Shown here piece by piece: positions 6,569 through 15,965 of a stretch of 64,000 nucleotides of DNA (its first letter is position 1; each line of letters starts with the position of its first letter). The notes beneath the pieces were generated by a model. The model was not told where the DNA came from. It saw only the letters and a list, made by a program, of their open reading frames with translations, and searched no databases. The translations under genes and the position numbers were made by a program. The stretch comes from Nocardioides jiangsuensis (lineage in GTDB: Bacteria; Actinomycetota; Actinomycetes; Propionibacteriales; Nocardioidaceae), in contig NZ_JAIEZQ010000001.1 in NCBI RefSeq assembly GCF_019679455.1, positions 248,001 to 312,000 of the forward strand, given 5' to 3'.

Positions 6569-7441
6569 TCAGCGGGTGGCGTAGAAGGCGACTGCCGTTG
6601 CAGCGGCAACGTTAAGGGAGTCGACACCGGCAGCCATTGGAATGCGAACACGCAGGTCTGCCATGGACGCTGTCTCTGGGGTTACCCCCGAGCCCTCGGT
6701 GCCGAACACAAGAGCCAGTCGCTCCGGTTCCATCGAAACCAGTTCGTCGAGGTCAACCGCGTCCTTGGCGAGCGTCATCGCGACGACAGTGAACTCGTGC
6801 TCCATGAGTGCTGCGAGGCCATCAGGCCACGGGTCAACCCGCGTCCACGGGATCTGGAGAACCGCCCCCATGGATACCTTGATGGCCCGACGGTAGAGCG
6901 GATCGGCACAGCGAGGCGAGAGCAGAACACCCTCAACTCCAAGTGCCGCGGCATTCCTGAAGGCGGCTCCAACGTTTGCATGGTCAACCAGATCCTCAAG
7001 CACGGCGATCCGCCGTCGAGTGGGGGGCAGTCTAGTGAGCCCGACGTCGGTGTGGTCCACGACGTCCTCAGGCACGACCACGGTCCGGGCACCGGCGACG
7101 ACCTCCTCGACCGAGCGCAGCGGCGTCCGCTCCAGCGACGCCAGCGCTCCGCGGTGCACGTGGAAGCCGGTGACCGCCTCCGCGAGGTCCTCGCTGACCA
7201 CGTAGCAGGGCGCGTCGCTCGAGGCCAGCACCTCCTCGAGACCGTCGAGCCAGCGCGGCGCCATCAGGAACGACCGGGCGGCGAACCCGCCCTCCACGGC
7301 GCGCCGCACCACCTTCTCGCCCTCGGCGAGGAACAGCCCGTGCTCGGCCTCGAGGTGCTTGCGCAGCTCGACGTCGCGCAGGTCCCGGTAGTCGGCCAGG
7401 CGGGGGTCGTCCGGGTCCGTGACCTCGATCAGCGCTGCCAC
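6569..7441 (-). CDS. TrmH/SpoU-family RNA methyltransferase, host-island chimera
   Basis: SAM-dependent 2'-O-ribose methyltransferase of the SPOUT class acting on rRNA or tRNA; target not deducible. 290 aa. Residues 1 to about 132 (host DNA) are the substrate-binding domain and the first strand, ending VVDHTDVG. About 20 residues of element-encoded linker follow, then a whole second SPOUT domain (VLEDLVDHANVGAAF, SPRCADPLYRRAIKV, GTEGSGVT, IPMAAGVDSLNVAA). It is longer than the rebuilt pre-insertion protein by that duplicated segment. The 3' part has lower-GC codons than the 5' part. Last gene of a probable cobT-cobA-trmH operon; its start overlaps the cobA stop by 13 bp. Confidence 0.9.
   Translation of the reverse strand: MAALIEVTDPDDPRLADYRDLRDVELRKHLEAEHGLFLAEGEKVVRRAVEGGFAARSFLMAPRWLDGLEEVLASSDAPCYVVSEDLAEAVTGFHVHRGALASLERTPLRSVEEVVAGARTVVVPEDVVDHTDVGLTRLPPTRRRIAVLEDLVDHANVGAAFRNAAALGVEGVLLSPRCADPLYRRAIKVSMGAVLQIPWTRVDPWPDGLAALMEHEFTVVAMTLAKDAVDLDELVSMEPERLALVFGTEGSGVTPETASMADLRVRIPMAAGVDSLNVAAATAVAFYATR
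7041..7057. repeat. island right attachment site (attR-like)
   Basis: CCGACGTCGGTGTGGTC, 14 of 17 bases shared with 3499-3515. On the minus strand it reads in frame as D-H-T-D-V-G. Host sequence resumes here. Confidence 0.7.
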
Positions 7442-8664
7442 GGGTACCTGTCCGGGTTGGCCACCGCGACCACGTCGCCGACCACGACGATCGCCGGCGG
7501 GCGGACCTGCTCCCGCTCGATGTCCTCGGCGACCTCCGCGAGGGTGGACAGCACGGTCCGCTCCCCCGGCATCGTGCCCTCGCAGACCACCGCGACCGGG
7601 GTCCGCGGCGAGCGCCCCGCGGACGTGAGCCGGGCCGCGATCGCCGGCAGGTTCTCCACGGCCATCAGGAGTACGACGGTGCCGCGCATGCGGGCCAGGG
7701 CGTCCCAGTCGACCAGCGAGGTGTCGTGGTCGGGTGGCACGTGGCCCGAGACCACGGTGAACTCGTGCGCGACGCCGCGGTGCGTCACCGGGATCCCGGC
7801 CACCTCGGGCACGGAGATCGCGCTGGTCAGGCCGGGCACGACCGAGCAGGGCACTCCCGCCTCGGCGCAGGCGATGACCTCCTCGTAGCCGCGGCCGAAC
7901 ACGAACGAGTCGCCGCCCTTGAACCGGACCACGCGCTTGCCCGCCTGCGCCCGCTCGACGATGACCCGGTTGATCTCGTCCTGGGTGGCGGACCGGCCCC
8001 GGGGCAGCTTCGCGACGTCGATCAGCTCGACGTCCGGCGACAGCTCGCTGAGCAGCTCGCGCGGGGCGAGCCGGTCCGCGACCACCACGTCGGCCTCGCT
8101 GAGCGCGCGGCGGGCGGCGACCGTGACCAGCTCCGGGTCACCGGGGCCGCCGCCGACGAGGATCACGCCGGGCGTCTTGTCGCGGTGCGCGGTGGCGTCG
8201 AGCACGCCGTCGCGGAGCGCGGAGATGATCTCGTCGCGCAGGGCCGAGGACCGCTGCGGCTGCCGGTTGCCGAGGACCGCCACCGTCGCACCGGCGTGCC
8301 GGCCGACCGCGGGGGTCCACGCGGTGGCCCGGGTGGCGTCGTCGGCCCGGACGCAGAAGATCCGGCGCCCCTCGGCCGCGGCGCTGACCTGCTCGTTGAC
8401 CGCGGTGACGTCGGTCGCCGCGATCACGTACCAGGCGCCGTCGAGGTCGTCCGGCTCGAAGCCACGCTCCCGCCAGGCGACCTCACCGGAGCCGACGAGC
8501 CCCTCGATGGCCGGGGTCACCGCCGGCGAGACGACCAGGACGTCGGCGCCCACGGCGAGCAGGGCGGGCACCCGGCGCTGCGCGACGTGCCCGCCGCCGA
8601 CCACGACCACCCGGCGGCCGCCCAGCATCAGTCCCGAGGGGTAGGGGGCGAAGCCGTCGCTCAT
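7429..8664 (-). CDS. cobA: uroporphyrinogen-III C-methyltransferase with siroheme-synthase N-domain
   Basis: 411 aa, two-domain enzyme. N-terminal Rossmann domain ([17 protein letters not shown]) is the precorrin-2 dehydrogenase/ferrochelatase type. The C-terminal domain from about residue 165 is the SAM-dependent methyltransferase: [48 protein letters not shown]. Makes precorrin-2 for cobalamin and siroheme. Its ATG overlaps the cobT stop (ATGA), so it is translationally coupled to cobT. Similar to CysG/CobA fusions of other actinobacteria. Confidence 0.93.
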   Translation of the reverse strand: MSDGFAPYPSGLMLGGRRVVVVGGGHVAQRRVPALLAVGADVLVVSPAVTPAIEGLVGSGEVAWRERGFEPDDLDGAWYVIAATDVTAVNEQVSAAAEGRRIFCVRADDATRATAWTPAVGRHAGATVAVLGNRQPQRSSALRDEIISALRDGVLDATAHRDKTPGVILVGGGPGDPELVTVAARRALSEADVVVADRLAPRELLSELSPDVELIDVAKLPRGRSATQDEINRVIVERAQAGKRVVRFKGGDSFVFGRGYEEVIACAEAGVPCSVVPGLTSAISVPEVAGIPVTHRGVAHEFTVVSGHVPPDHDTSLVDWDALARMRGTVVLLMAVENLPAIAARLTSAGRSPRTPVAVVCEGTMPGERTVLSTLAEVAEDIEREQVRPPAIVVVGDVVAVANPDRYPWQR

Positions 8665-9755
8665 CGCCGGCCGTCCTTCCGTGCGACGCCGGCGGAGTCG
8701 AAGGTGGCCATCTCCCGCAGGGTGGCCCCGGCCGCCTGGACGATGGGCAGCGCGAGCACGGCGCCGGTCCCCTCACCGAGGCGGAGGTCCAGGTCGACGA
8801 GCGGACGCAGCCCGAGCCGTTCGAGTGCCACGGTGTGGCCCGGCTCGACGCTGCGGTGGCCCGCGAAGCAGTACCCGACCGCGTCGGGCGCGAGGGCCTG
8901 GGCCACGAGCGCGGCGGCGCCGGCGATGACCCCGTCGAGGATCACCGGGACCCCCCGGGCGGCGCCGCCGAGCACGAGGCCGGCCAGCCCGGCGTGCTCG
9001 AACCCGCCGAGCGACGCGAGCGTCTCGACCGGGTCGTCCCCGACCGGGCGGGCGCGGAGGGCGCGGCGTACGACGTCGACCTTGCGCTCGTGCGTCGCGT
9101 CGTCGACCCCCGTCCCGCGACCGGTGACCGCGGCCGCGTCCGCCCCGGTGAACGCGGCGACGAGCGCGGCCGACGGGGTCGTGTTGCCGATCCCCATGTC
9201 ACCGGTGAGCAGGACGTCGTGGCCGCGGTCCACGAGCAGGTGGGCCACCTCGATCCCGGCGGCGAGTCCCCGCTCGGCCTCCGCCCGGGTCATCGCGGGC
9301 CCGGTCGCCAGGTCCGCCGTACCCCGGCCGATCTTGCGGTCGAGCAGGTCGGTGCCCGGGTCGAGGTCGGCCGCGACCCCCATGTCGACCACGAGCACGT
9401 CGGCGCCGACCTGGCGGGCGAGCACGTTCACCGCCGCCCCGCCGGCGCGGAAGTTGGCCACCATCGCGGCGGTGACCTCCTGTGGCCAGGGGCTCACGCC
9501 CTGGGCGTGCACCCCGTGGTCGCCGGCGAACACCGCGACGACGGGGCGCACGAGCGGACGCGGCGGGCAGGTGCCCTGGATGCCGCACAGGGCGAGGGAG
9601 GCGTCCTCGAGGACGCCCAGCGCGCCCGGGGGCTTGGTGAGCTGGGCCTGCCGCAGGCGGGCGTCGGAGATCGCGGCGGGGTCCGGGGGGACGACGGCGG
9701 CGACCGTCCGGCGGAGCAGGCCGCTGTCGGCGGAGGAGGCGCTCATGTCCCCCAT
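8661..9755 (-). CDS. cobT: nicotinate-nucleotide--dimethylbenzimidazole phosphoribosyltransferase
   Basis: Transfers phosphoribose from nicotinate mononucleotide to dimethylbenzimidazole, activating the lower ligand of cobalamin. 364 aa. Motifs: [47 protein letters not shown] and the catalytic-Glu region [13 protein letters not shown]. Start is ambiguous: ATG at 9755, or ATG at 9746 (MSASSADSG) with GGAG about 10 nt upstream. First gene of a cobT-cobA-trmH unit and divergent from the ybhB homologue. Confidence 0.93.
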   Translation of the reverse strand: MGDMSASSADSGLLRRTVAAVVPPDPAAISDARLRQAQLTKPPGALGVLEDASLALCGIQGTCPPRPLVRPVVAVFAGDHGVHAQGVSPWPQEVTAAMVANFRAGGAAVNVLARQVGADVLVVDMGVAADLDPGTDLLDRKIGRGTADLATGPAMTRAEAERGLAAGIEVAHLLVDRGHDVLLTGDMGIGNTTPSAALVAAFTGADAAAVTGRGTGVDDATHERKVDVVRRALRARPVGDDPVETLASLGGFEHAGLAGLVLGGAARGVPVILDGVIAGAAALVAQALAPDAVGYCFAGHRSVEPGHTVALERLGLRPLVDLDLRLGEGTGAVLALPIVQAAGATLREMATFDSAGVARKDGRR

Positions 9756-9836
9756 TCTCCCGGCCCCGTCCGGGTCCCTGGAACGCGCCCACAGAGCGGA
9801 CTAGGGTGCGAGAACGCCCACCACAGGAGGTACCGC

Positions 9837-10358
9837 ATGAGCCTCGACCGTCCGGTCAGCCCGAACCCGTACGAGCTCCTCCCGTCCGTCCCGTCGTTCA
9901 CGTTGACCAGCACGGACGTCCGTGACGGGGAGCCGCTCGACGCCGCCCAGGTCGCCCACGAGGGCAACACCTCGCCGCAGCTGTCCTGGTCCGGGGCTCC
10001 GGAAGGCACCAAGAGCTTCGTGGTCACCTGCTTCGACCCGGACGCTCCCACCCCGTCGGGGTTCTGGCACTGGGTGCTCGTGGACCTCCCGGCCGACGTG
10101 ACCTCGCTCGACACCGGCGCCGCCTCCCGTCACCTGCCCGGCAAGGCGTTCCACTGCCGCAACGACGGGGGCACCATGGGCTTCATGGGTGCCGCCCCGC
10201 CGCAGGGCGACCAGCCGCACCGGTACTTCTTCGTGGTGCACGCGGTCGGCGAGGAGACGCTCGGCGTGGACTCCGACGCCTCCCCCGCGGTGGTGTCGTT
10301 CAACCTCGCGTTCAAGACGCTCGGCCGCGCCATCCTGCACGGCACCTACCAGCACTGA
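9837..10358 (+). CDS. YbhB/YbcL family (PEBP / Raf kinase inhibitor-like) protein
   Basis: 173 aa, PEBP fold. Signatures: [33 protein letters not shown] with the ligand-pocket Asp-Pro-Asp and His, and GPxxPxGxxPHRYFF-like [15 protein letters not shown]. Role in bacteria is poorly defined. ATG at 9837 with GGAGG 6 nt upstream. Single gene ended by a strong hairpin shared with the convergent Nudix gene. Confidence 0.9.
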   Translation: MSLDRPVSPNPYELLPSVPSFTLTSTDVRDGEPLDAAQVAHEGNTSPQLSWSGAPEGTKSFVVTCFDPDAPTPSGFWHWVLVDLPADVTSLDTGAASRHLPGKAFHCRNDGGTMGFMGAAPPQGDQPHRYFFVVHAVGEETLGVDSDASPAVVSFNLAFKTLGRAILHGTYQH

Positions 10359-10378
10359 CCGCGACACCCGGAGACACC

Positions 10379-10418
10379 CCGACCCGCCGCATCCCGCTGC
10401 CAGGACGCGGCGGGTCGG
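10379..10418. terminator. bidirectional terminator between ybhB-like and Nudix genes
   Basis: 12-bp perfect stem CCGACCCGCCGC / GCGGCGGGTCGG with a 16-nt loop, between two convergent stops. No T-tract, as is common in high-GC actinobacteria. Confidence 0.7.
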
Positions 10419-10445
10419 CGCGTCGACCCCGCCCAGCACGACGGG

Positions 10446-10940
10446 TCAGCGGAGCATGCCGCGGTAGGTCTCCGAGTCCAGGAACAGCGGCAGCACGTGC
10501 TGCGCCGACAGCGCGAGGTCGAGCTCGCGGCGCCGGATCCGCTCGGGGTCGACGAACACGATCTGCCGGCCCTCGCCGAGGGTGATCTCGTGGTCGGTCA
10601 GCTCGGTGCGGGCCACCCAGATCTGCCACCGGTCCGCGAGGTGTGAGGAGCTCTTCGGAGAGTGCTGGACGATCTCGTCGAACCACAGCTCGTACCCGTC
10701 CGCGCGGACGCCGGTCTCCTCCTCGACCTCCCGGTGCAGCGCGGCCTCCCAGGTCTCCCCCTCCTCGAGGTGCCCGCCGACGAGCCCCCACTGGTTAGGG
10801 GACACGCTCGCGTGCTCGTCGCGCTCCTGGAGCAGGACCCAGCCGCGGGCGTCCACCAGCAGGGCGCTCGCGACCCGGCAGTTGCGGTCGAAGCAGGGGG
10901 TCTCGTCCTCGACGGGCGCGGCGGCGTTGCTGCGGGTCAC
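10446..10940 (-). CDS. Nudix hydrolase
   Basis: Hydrolyses a nucleoside-diphosphate-linked substrate; which one is not predictable. 164 aa from GTG at 10940, chosen because GGAGG lies 4 nt upstream; the longer frame to 11021 lacks a ribosome site. The Nudix box is complete: GGHLEEGE followed by REVEEETGV, with the metal-binding Glu residues. QWGLVGGHLEEGETW resembles mutator MutT-like and NTP pyrophosphatase members. Divergent from the ABC exporter operon. Confidence 0.88.
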   Translation of the reverse strand: MTRSNAAAPVEDETPCFDRNCRVASALLVDARGWVLLQERDEHASVSPNQWGLVGGHLEEGETWEAALHREVEEETGVRADGYELWFDEIVQHSPKSSSHLADRWQIWVARTELTDHEITLGEGRQIVFVDPERIRRRELDLALSAQHVLPLFLDSETYRGMLR

Positions 10941-11102
10941 GGGGCCTCCGGTGGTGAGGGGGGTCGGTCGCTTGGCAGAACGCCAGGGCGTGCTGCACAC
11001 TAACCAACCACAAAACCACACAACGGCTCACCCACTCCCCCGGTCGGCGCGACCTGGGGTTTCTTGCGTGCGCCCACGTGCCGACGAGCTCCAGGGGGAC
11101 CC

Positions 11103-11900
11103 GTGCTGTACGCCGCGATCGCCGCGCGTGCCTTCCGGCGCTACTCGACGTACACCGCGGCCACCCTGGCCGGCATCTTCACCAACTGCGTCTTCGGCGC
11201 GATCATCACCTTCGCCTACATCGCCGTCTGGAGGCAGAACCCGACCGCCGGCGGGTACGACGTCACCGACGCCGTGACCTACGTGTGGCTGGGCCAGGCG
11301 ATGATCATGACCGTCGCGGTGTGGAACGGCGGCGCCACCGACGACCTCGCGGCCCGGATCCGCACCGGCGACGTCGCGATCGACCTGTACCGGCCGGTGA
11401 GCTTCCTCGGCTGGTGGCTGGCCTCGGACCTCGGCCGCGCACTGTTCCACCTGCTGACCCGGGGCGTCGCGCCCACCCTGGTCGGCGGGCTGCTGTTCGA
11501 CCTGCGCTACCCCGCGGGGCTCACGGCCTGGCTGCTGTTCGCGGTCTCGGTGCCGCTGGCGGTGGTGGTCAGCTTCGCGATCCGGATGCTGGTCAGCGCG
11601 AGCGCGTTCTGGCTGCTCGACGACACCGGTGTGCGCAACCTCCAGGCGGTGTTCGCGATGTTCTTCTCCGGGCTCGTGGTGCCGCTGGTGATCTTCCCCG
11701 GCTGGACCCGCGACCTCGCGATGGCGCTGCCCTGGGCGTCCTACCTCCAGGTGCCGGCCGACATCTGGCTCGGCCAGCGGACCGGCGTCGACGCGCTCGC
11801 AGGACTCGGCTTCCAGGTCCTCTGGGCCGGCGTGCTGCTCGCCATGTGCGCGGCAGTGCTCCGGCTCGCGCAGCGCAAGGTGGTGGTCCACGGTGGCTAG
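11103..11900 (+). CDS. ABC-2 type transporter permease (first of pair)
   Basis: 265-aa integral membrane protein with about six hydrophobic segments, of the uncharacterised ABC-2 permease group that occurs as a permease-permease-ATPase triad. GTG at 11103 preceded by AGGGGG. The stop overlaps the next start by 8 bp, so the three genes at 11103-13733 form one operon. Substrate unknown; such triads resemble drug or polysaccharide exporters. Confidence 0.88.
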   Translation: MLYAAIAARAFRRYSTYTAATLAGIFTNCVFGAIITFAYIAVWRQNPTAGGYDVTDAVTYVWLGQAMIMTVAVWNGGATDDLAARIRTGDVAIDLYRPVSFLGWWLASDLGRALFHLLTRGVAPTLVGGLLFDLRYPAGLTAWLLFAVSVPLAVVVSFAIRMLVSASAFWLLDDTGVRNLQAVFAMFFSGLVVPLVIFPGWTRDLAMALPWASYLQVPADIWLGQRTGVDALAGLGFQVLWAGVLLAMCAAVLRLAQRKVVVHGG

Positions 11901-12783
11901 CCCCACGACGCGGACGGCCCCGAGCACAGGCCCGGCACCGACGCCGGCCCCTGCCCCGCTGCGCCGGCTCGGCGGCAACCTGCGCTGGGGCTTCCGCGCC
12001 TACGGCCTGCTCGCGCTGATGTGGATCCGGGTGTCCTTCACCTACCGCACGTCGTTCGTGCTGCTCACCCTCGGGCAGCTGTTCATCACCGCGCTGGACT
12101 TCGTCGCGATCGTCATCATGTTCGCCAACGTCGACGTGCTCGGCGGGTTCGGCCTGGCGGAGATCGCCTTCCTGTACGGCGGCTCGAGCCTCTGTCTCGG
12201 GCTGGCCGACCTGGCCCTCGGCAACATCGAGCGGCTCGGCAACCGGATCCGGATGGGAACCTTCGACGCGATGATGGTGCGCCCGGTCCCGTTGTTCGCC
12301 CAGGTCTGCGCCGACGAGTTCGCGCTGCGCCGCCTGGGCCGGATCGCGCAGGCGGCCGCCGTGCTCACCTGGGCCACCGCGAGCGTGGACGTCGACTGGA
12401 CCGTGGGCCGGGCGCTGATGGTGCCCTACCTGGTGGCGTGCGGCACCGTGATCTTCCTGGCCATCTTCACGCTCGGGGCCGCGCTGCAGTTCTGGACCAC
12501 CGACGGGTCCGAGGCCGCGAACGCGTTCACCTACGGCGGCAGCACGCTCACCCAGTACCCGCTGACGATCTACCCGGTGGAGGCGGTCAAGGCGCTGACG
12601 TTCATCGTCCCGGTCGCCTTCGTCAACTGGTACCCCGCGCTCTACATCCTCGACCGGCCCGACCCGTTCGGGCTCCCCGCCGCGCTCCAGTTCTCCTCCC
12701 CGGTGGCCGGCCTCGCACTCTGCCTGCTGGCGGGCCTGGCCTGGCGCACCGGTGTCCGCCGCTACCGATCGACGGGAAGCTAG
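11893..12783 (+). CDS. ABC-2 type transporter permease (second of pair)
   Basis: 296 aa with a Pro/Ala/Thr-rich cytoplasmic N-terminus of about 30 residues and six hydrophobic segments. GTG start at 11893 within the end of the first permease gene. Partner of 11103-11900 and of the ATPase that follows after 2 bp. Confidence 0.88.
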   Translation: MASPTTRTAPSTGPAPTPAPAPLRRLGGNLRWGFRAYGLLALMWIRVSFTYRTSFVLLTLGQLFITALDFVAIVIMFANVDVLGGFGLAEIAFLYGGSSLCLGLADLALGNIERLGNRIRMGTFDAMMVRPVPLFAQVCADEFALRRLGRIAQAAAVLTWATASVDVDWTVGRALMVPYLVACGTVIFLAIFTLGAALQFWTTDGSEAANAFTYGGSTLTQYPLTIYPVEAVKALTFIVPVAFVNWYPALYILDRPDPFGLPAALQFSSPVAGLALCLLAGLAWRTGVRRYRSTGS

Positions 12784-12785
12784 CC

Positions 12786-13733
12786 ATGTCACTGATCGAG
12801 GTCACCGACCTGTCCCGCACGTTCGAGGTGCGCCGGAAGGTCTCCCGGTTCCGCCGCGAGGTGCACGAGGTCCGCGCGGTCGACCACCTGTCGTTCGCGG
12901 TGGGGGCCGGCGAGATGGTCGGCTACATCGGCCCGAACGGCGCCGGGAAGTCCACGACGATCAAGATGCTCACCGGCATCCTCGTGCCCTCCTCCGGGTC
13001 GCTGTCGGTGGCGGGCATCGACCCGTCGCGGAACCGGGTGGAGCTCACGCGGCGGATCGGCGTGGTCTTCGGGCAGCGCACCACGCTCTGGTGGGACCTG
13101 CCGCTGCGCGACTCCTTCGAGCTGCTGCGCCGGATCTACCGCATCGACCGGGACCGCTACCGGCGCAACCTTGCGGAGTTCACCGAGCTGCTCGAGCTCG
13201 GCGACCTGCTCGACACCCCGGTCCGGCAGCTGTCGCTGGGCCAGCGGATGCGCGGCGACATCGCGGCGGCCCTGCTGCACGACCCGGAGATCCTCTACCT
13301 GGACGAGCCGACGATCGGGCTCGACGTGGTGAGCAAGGGCCGGCTGCGGGAGTTCCTGCGCACGCTCAACGCGGAGCGCGGGGTCACCCTGCTGCTCACC
13401 ACGCACGACCTGCAGGACATCGAGCAGCTGTGCTCGCGGGTGATGGTGATCGACCACGGGTTCCTGGTCTTCGACGGGTCGCTCGAGCTGCTGCACGAGC
13501 GGGGTGGGTCGACCCGGACGCTGGTGGTGGACCTCGTCGACGAGGCCCCGCCGATCGACGTACCGGGGGCGGAGGTGCGCAAGGTGGAGGGCCCGCGGCA
13601 GTGGCTGTCGTTCCCGGCCAAGGCGAGCGCAGCCCCCGTGGTGGCGGCGGTCGCGGCGTCGTACGACGTGGCGGACCTGTCCATCACCGAGCCCGCGATC
13701 GAGGACGTGATCCGGGCGATCTACACGCGGTAG
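12786..13733 (+). CDS. ABC transporter ATP-binding protein
   Basis: 315 aa. Walker [12 protein letters not shown]-loop [14 protein letters not shown], signature [19 protein letters not shown], Walker [13 protein letters not shown] and the H-loop TTHD. The extended C-terminal domain (from about residue 245) is typical of the ATPases that pair with two ABC-2 permeases. Energises the exporter encoded just upstream. Confidence 0.92.
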   Translation: MSLIEVTDLSRTFEVRRKVSRFRREVHEVRAVDHLSFAVGAGEMVGYIGPNGAGKSTTIKMLTGILVPSSGSLSVAGIDPSRNRVELTRRIGVVFGQRTTLWWDLPLRDSFELLRRIYRIDRDRYRRNLAEFTELLELGDLLDTPVRQLSLGQRMRGDIAAALLHDPEILYLDEPTIGLDVVSKGRLREFLRTLNAERGVTLLLTTHDLQDIEQLCSRVMVIDHGFLVFDGSLELLHERGGSTRTLVVDLVDEAPPIDVPGAEVRKVEGPRQWLSFPAKASAAPVVAAVAASYDVADLSITEPAIEDVIRAIYTR

Positions 13734-13751
13734 ACACACCCCCCGCTTTTC

Positions 13752-13780
13752 TTGACTCGTTCCAGAAACGGTGTTTGGGT
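13752..13780 (+). promoter_or_regulatory. promoter of Fur-catalase unit, with candidate autoregulatory site
   Basis: TTGACT (13752-13757), 17-nt spacer, TTGGGT (13775-13780), then 7 nt to the ATG at 13788: a leaderless layout like that reported for mycobacterial furA. The spacer holds CGTTCCAGAAACG, an imperfect inverted repeat suited to a Fur/PerR-type operator. Confidence 0.55.
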
Positions 13781-13787
13781 GGGACGC

Positions 13788-14240
13788 ATGTTCGTCGACC
13801 CGGCCACCGTCCTGCGCGACTCCGGTCTGCGCGTGACCAAGCAGCGGGTCGCCGTGATGAGGGCGCTCGCGGAGGCTCCTCACTCGGGGGCCGACGCGGT
13901 CCTCGAGCGAGTACGCACCGACGTCGGCCAGGTCTCCACCCAGGCCGTGTACGACGTGCTCAACATCCTCACCGACCGTGGCCTCGTCCGGCGCATCCAG
14001 CCGGCGGGCTCCACGGCGCGGTACGAGCTGCGAGTCGGCGACAACCACCACCACGTGGTCTGCCGCCGGTGCGGAGCCGTCTCGGACGTCGACTGCGCGA
14101 CGGGGTCCGCCCCGTGCCTGGAACCGCAGGACCTCCCCGGCACGGCCCCCGGCTTCGTCGTCGACGAGGCCGAGGTGACCTACTGGGGCGTCTGCGCGAC
14201 CTGTGCGTCGCAGCCCGCTACCGAGACACGCACGTCCTGA
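13788..14240 (+). CDS. Fur-family peroxide-responsive repressor
   Basis: 150 aa. N-terminal winged helix ([14 protein letters not shown] … [20 protein letters not shown]), then the metal-binding dimer domain with [12 protein letters not shown] and CATCAS giving the two CxxC structural zinc pairs. Adjacency to catalase matches FurA-KatG and CatR-CatA arrangements, so it probably represses itself and the catalase until peroxide oxidises it. ATG at 13788 fits the leaderless promoter. 53 bp from the catalase start. Confidence 0.9.
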   Translation: MFVDPATVLRDSGLRVTKQRVAVMRALAEAPHSGADAVLERVRTDVGQVSTQAVYDVLNILTDRGLVRRIQPAGSTARYELRVGDNHHHVVCRRCGAVSDVDCATGSAPCLEPQDLPGTAPGFVVDEAEVTYWGVCATCASQPATETRTS

Positions 14241-14293
14241 CCACCACCGCACACACGTGGCCCCACCCGGCCGCAGAAGATCTGGAGGAAGGC

Positions 14294-15838
14294 ATGTCCC
14301 CCAACGAAGCCCTCAGCAACGGTGGTTCCACCACCGGGAGCGGCGCCCCGGCCCAGAGCGACCGCAACTCGCTGACCGTGGGCCCCAACGGGCCGATCCT
14401 GCTGCACGACCACCACTTCGTCGAGCAGATGGCGCACTTCAACCGCGAGCGGGTGCCGGAGCGCAACGTGCACGCCAAGGGTTCCGGTGCGTTCGGTGTC
14501 TTCGAGACCACCGAGGACGTGTCGCGGTACACCAAGGCGGCACTGTTCCAGCCCGGCGTGAAGACCGACATGCTCGCGCGCTTCTCCACCGTCGCCGGTG
14601 AGCAGGGCAGCCCCGACACCTGGCGCGACCCCCGCGGCTTCGCGCTGAAGTTCTACACCAGCGAGGGCAACTACGACCTCGTCGGCAACAACACCCCGGT
14701 CTTCTTCATCCGCGACACGATGAAGTTCCCGCACTTCATCCGCTCGCAGAAGCGGCGCGGCGGCAGCGGCCTGCGCGACAACGACATGCAGTGGGACTTC
14801 TGGACCCACAACCCCGAGTCGGCCCACCAGGTCACCTGGCTGATGGGCGACCGGGGCATCCCGAAGACCTGGCGCCACATGAACGGGTACGGCTCGCACA
14901 CCTACATGTGGATCAACGCCGCCGGCGAGAAGTTCTGGGTGAAGTACCACTTCAAGTCCGACCAGGGCGTGGAGACGCTGACCCAGGAGGAGGCCAACCG
15001 GATCGCCGGCGAGGACTCCGACTTCCACCGCCGCGACCTCAACGAGGCCATCGAGCGCGGCGAGCACCCCTCGTGGACGCTGCACGTCCAGGTGATGCCG
15101 TACGAGGACGCGAAGACCTACCGGTTCAACCCGTTCGACCTGACCAAGGTGTGGCCGCACGGCGACTACCCGCTGATCAAGGTCGGCACGATGACCCTGA
15201 ACAGGAACCCGGAGAACTTCTTCGCCCAGATCGAGCAGGCCTCGTTCGCCCCGAGCTCGGTCGTCCCGGGGATCAGCTTCTCGCCGGACAAGATGCTGCT
15301 CGGCCGGGTGTTCGCCTACGCCGACACCCAGCGCTACCGGATCGGCCCGAACTACCAGCAGCTGCCGGTCAACAAGCACCGTGTCGAGGGCGCCTACACC
15401 TACCAGTTCGACGGCCCGATGGCCTACGAGCACACCGCGGACGCCCCGAAGTACGCCCCGAACTCCTACGGCGCCCCCTACAGCGACCTGACCGGTCCGG
15501 TGGAGGACAGCTGGGAGGTCGACGGCGAGATGGTGCGCACGGCGTACACGCTGCGCCCCGAGGACGACGACTTCGGGCAGGCCGGGACGCTGGTCCGCGA
15601 GGTCTACGACGACGCCGGCCGTGAGCGCTTCGTGCAGAACGTGGCCGGTCACATCCTCGGCGGCGTGAAGGACCACACGCTCCTGAGGGTCTTCGAGTAC
15701 TGGAAGAACGTCGACGCGGAGATCGGCAAGCGCATCGAGGAGGCCGTCTACGCCGGCAAGGCGAAGGACGTCGCTCCCCACCCGACCGAGGCCGACCCCT
15801 CGGAGACGGTGGAGAGCTCCACGATCAACAAGGGCTGA
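14294..15838 (+). CDS. katA: monofunctional heme catalase
   Basis: 514 aa; 2 H2O2 to 2 H2O + O2. Catalytic His in [12 protein letters not shown], catalytic Asn in [12 protein letters not shown], proximal heme Tyr in [15 protein letters not shown], and the LPVNKHR-type segment all present. Start ATG at 14294 with GGAGGAAGG upstream. An in-frame open stretch extends far upstream but is a shadow of the ABC ATPase and Fur genes. Probably co-transcribed with the Fur regulator and followed by two hairpins. Confidence 0.95.
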   Translation: MSPNEALSNGGSTTGSGAPAQSDRNSLTVGPNGPILLHDHHFVEQMAHFNRERVPERNVHAKGSGAFGVFETTEDVSRYTKAALFQPGVKTDMLARFSTVAGEQGSPDTWRDPRGFALKFYTSEGNYDLVGNNTPVFFIRDTMKFPHFIRSQKRRGGSGLRDNDMQWDFWTHNPESAHQVTWLMGDRGIPKTWRHMNGYGSHTYMWINAAGEKFWVKYHFKSDQGVETLTQEEANRIAGEDSDFHRRDLNEAIERGEHPSWTLHVQVMPYEDAKTYRFNPFDLTKVWPHGDYPLIKVGTMTLNRNPENFFAQIEQASFAPSSVVPGISFSPDKMLLGRVFAYADTQRYRIGPNYQQLPVNKHRVEGAYTYQFDGPMAYEHTADAPKYAPNSYGAPYSDLTGPVEDSWEVDGEMVRTAYTLRPEDDDFGQAGTLVREVYDDAGRERFVQNVAGHILGGVKDHTLLRVFEYWKNVDAEIGKRIEEAVYAGKAKDVAPHPTEADPSETVESSTINKG

Positions 15839-15843
15839 GCTAC

Positions 15844-15864
15844 GACCGCCCCTTCCGGGCGGTC
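15844..15864 (+). terminator. first hairpin after catalase
   Basis: GACCGCCC-cttcc-GGGCGGTC, 8-bp perfect stem, 5 bp after the stop codon. Confidence 0.6.
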
Positions 15865-15880
15865 GACGCGGAGCACGCGG

Positions 15881-15910
15881 CGGCGCGGGACCCACGGGGG
15901 TCCCGCGCCG
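15881..15910 (+). terminator. main terminator after catalase
   Basis: 13-bp perfect stem (CGGCGCGGGACCC / GGGTCCCGCGCCG) with loop ACGG, followed by TCCTGCTTCT. Confidence 0.75.
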
Positions 15911-15965
15911 TCCTGCTTCTCCGCCGGTGCACGTCGCACGACCGCGCATGAGCGAGAATCGAGCC

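Larger units (their letters stand above)
3499..7057. mobile_element. small genomic island integrated in trmH, carrying a replacement 3' half
   Basis: The borders are two copies of CCGACGT-nnn-TGTGGTC (3499-3515 and 7041-7057), each placed exactly at the codons for the SPOUT N-V-G motif. Left of 3499 is the host trmH 3' half; right of 7057 is the host 5' half. Between them are a P-loop ATPase gene, a coiled-coil gene, a C-protein regulator with C-boxes, an Ltp lipoprotein gene and a substitute trmH 3' half that restores the frame. Base composition is visibly less GC-rich than the flanks. No integrase, transposase or methylase is present, so it must be mobilised in trans or have lost its recombinase (inference). 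Confidence 0.85.

Noticed and set aside
3499-7057. Integrase, transposase or prophage genes in the island
   Set aside because: All frames over 60 codons were read; none shows tyrosine or serine recombinase, DDE, capsid, portal or terminase motifs.
8835-10358. 507-aa protein fused to YbhB
   Set aside because: The upstream part is antisense to cobT; GGAGG precedes the ATG at 9837.
12752-15838. A single 1028-aa gene ending as catalase
   Set aside because: The upstream two thirds is Arg/Pro/Gly-rich shadow of the ABC ATPase and Fur genes; catalase has its own ribosome site at 14294.
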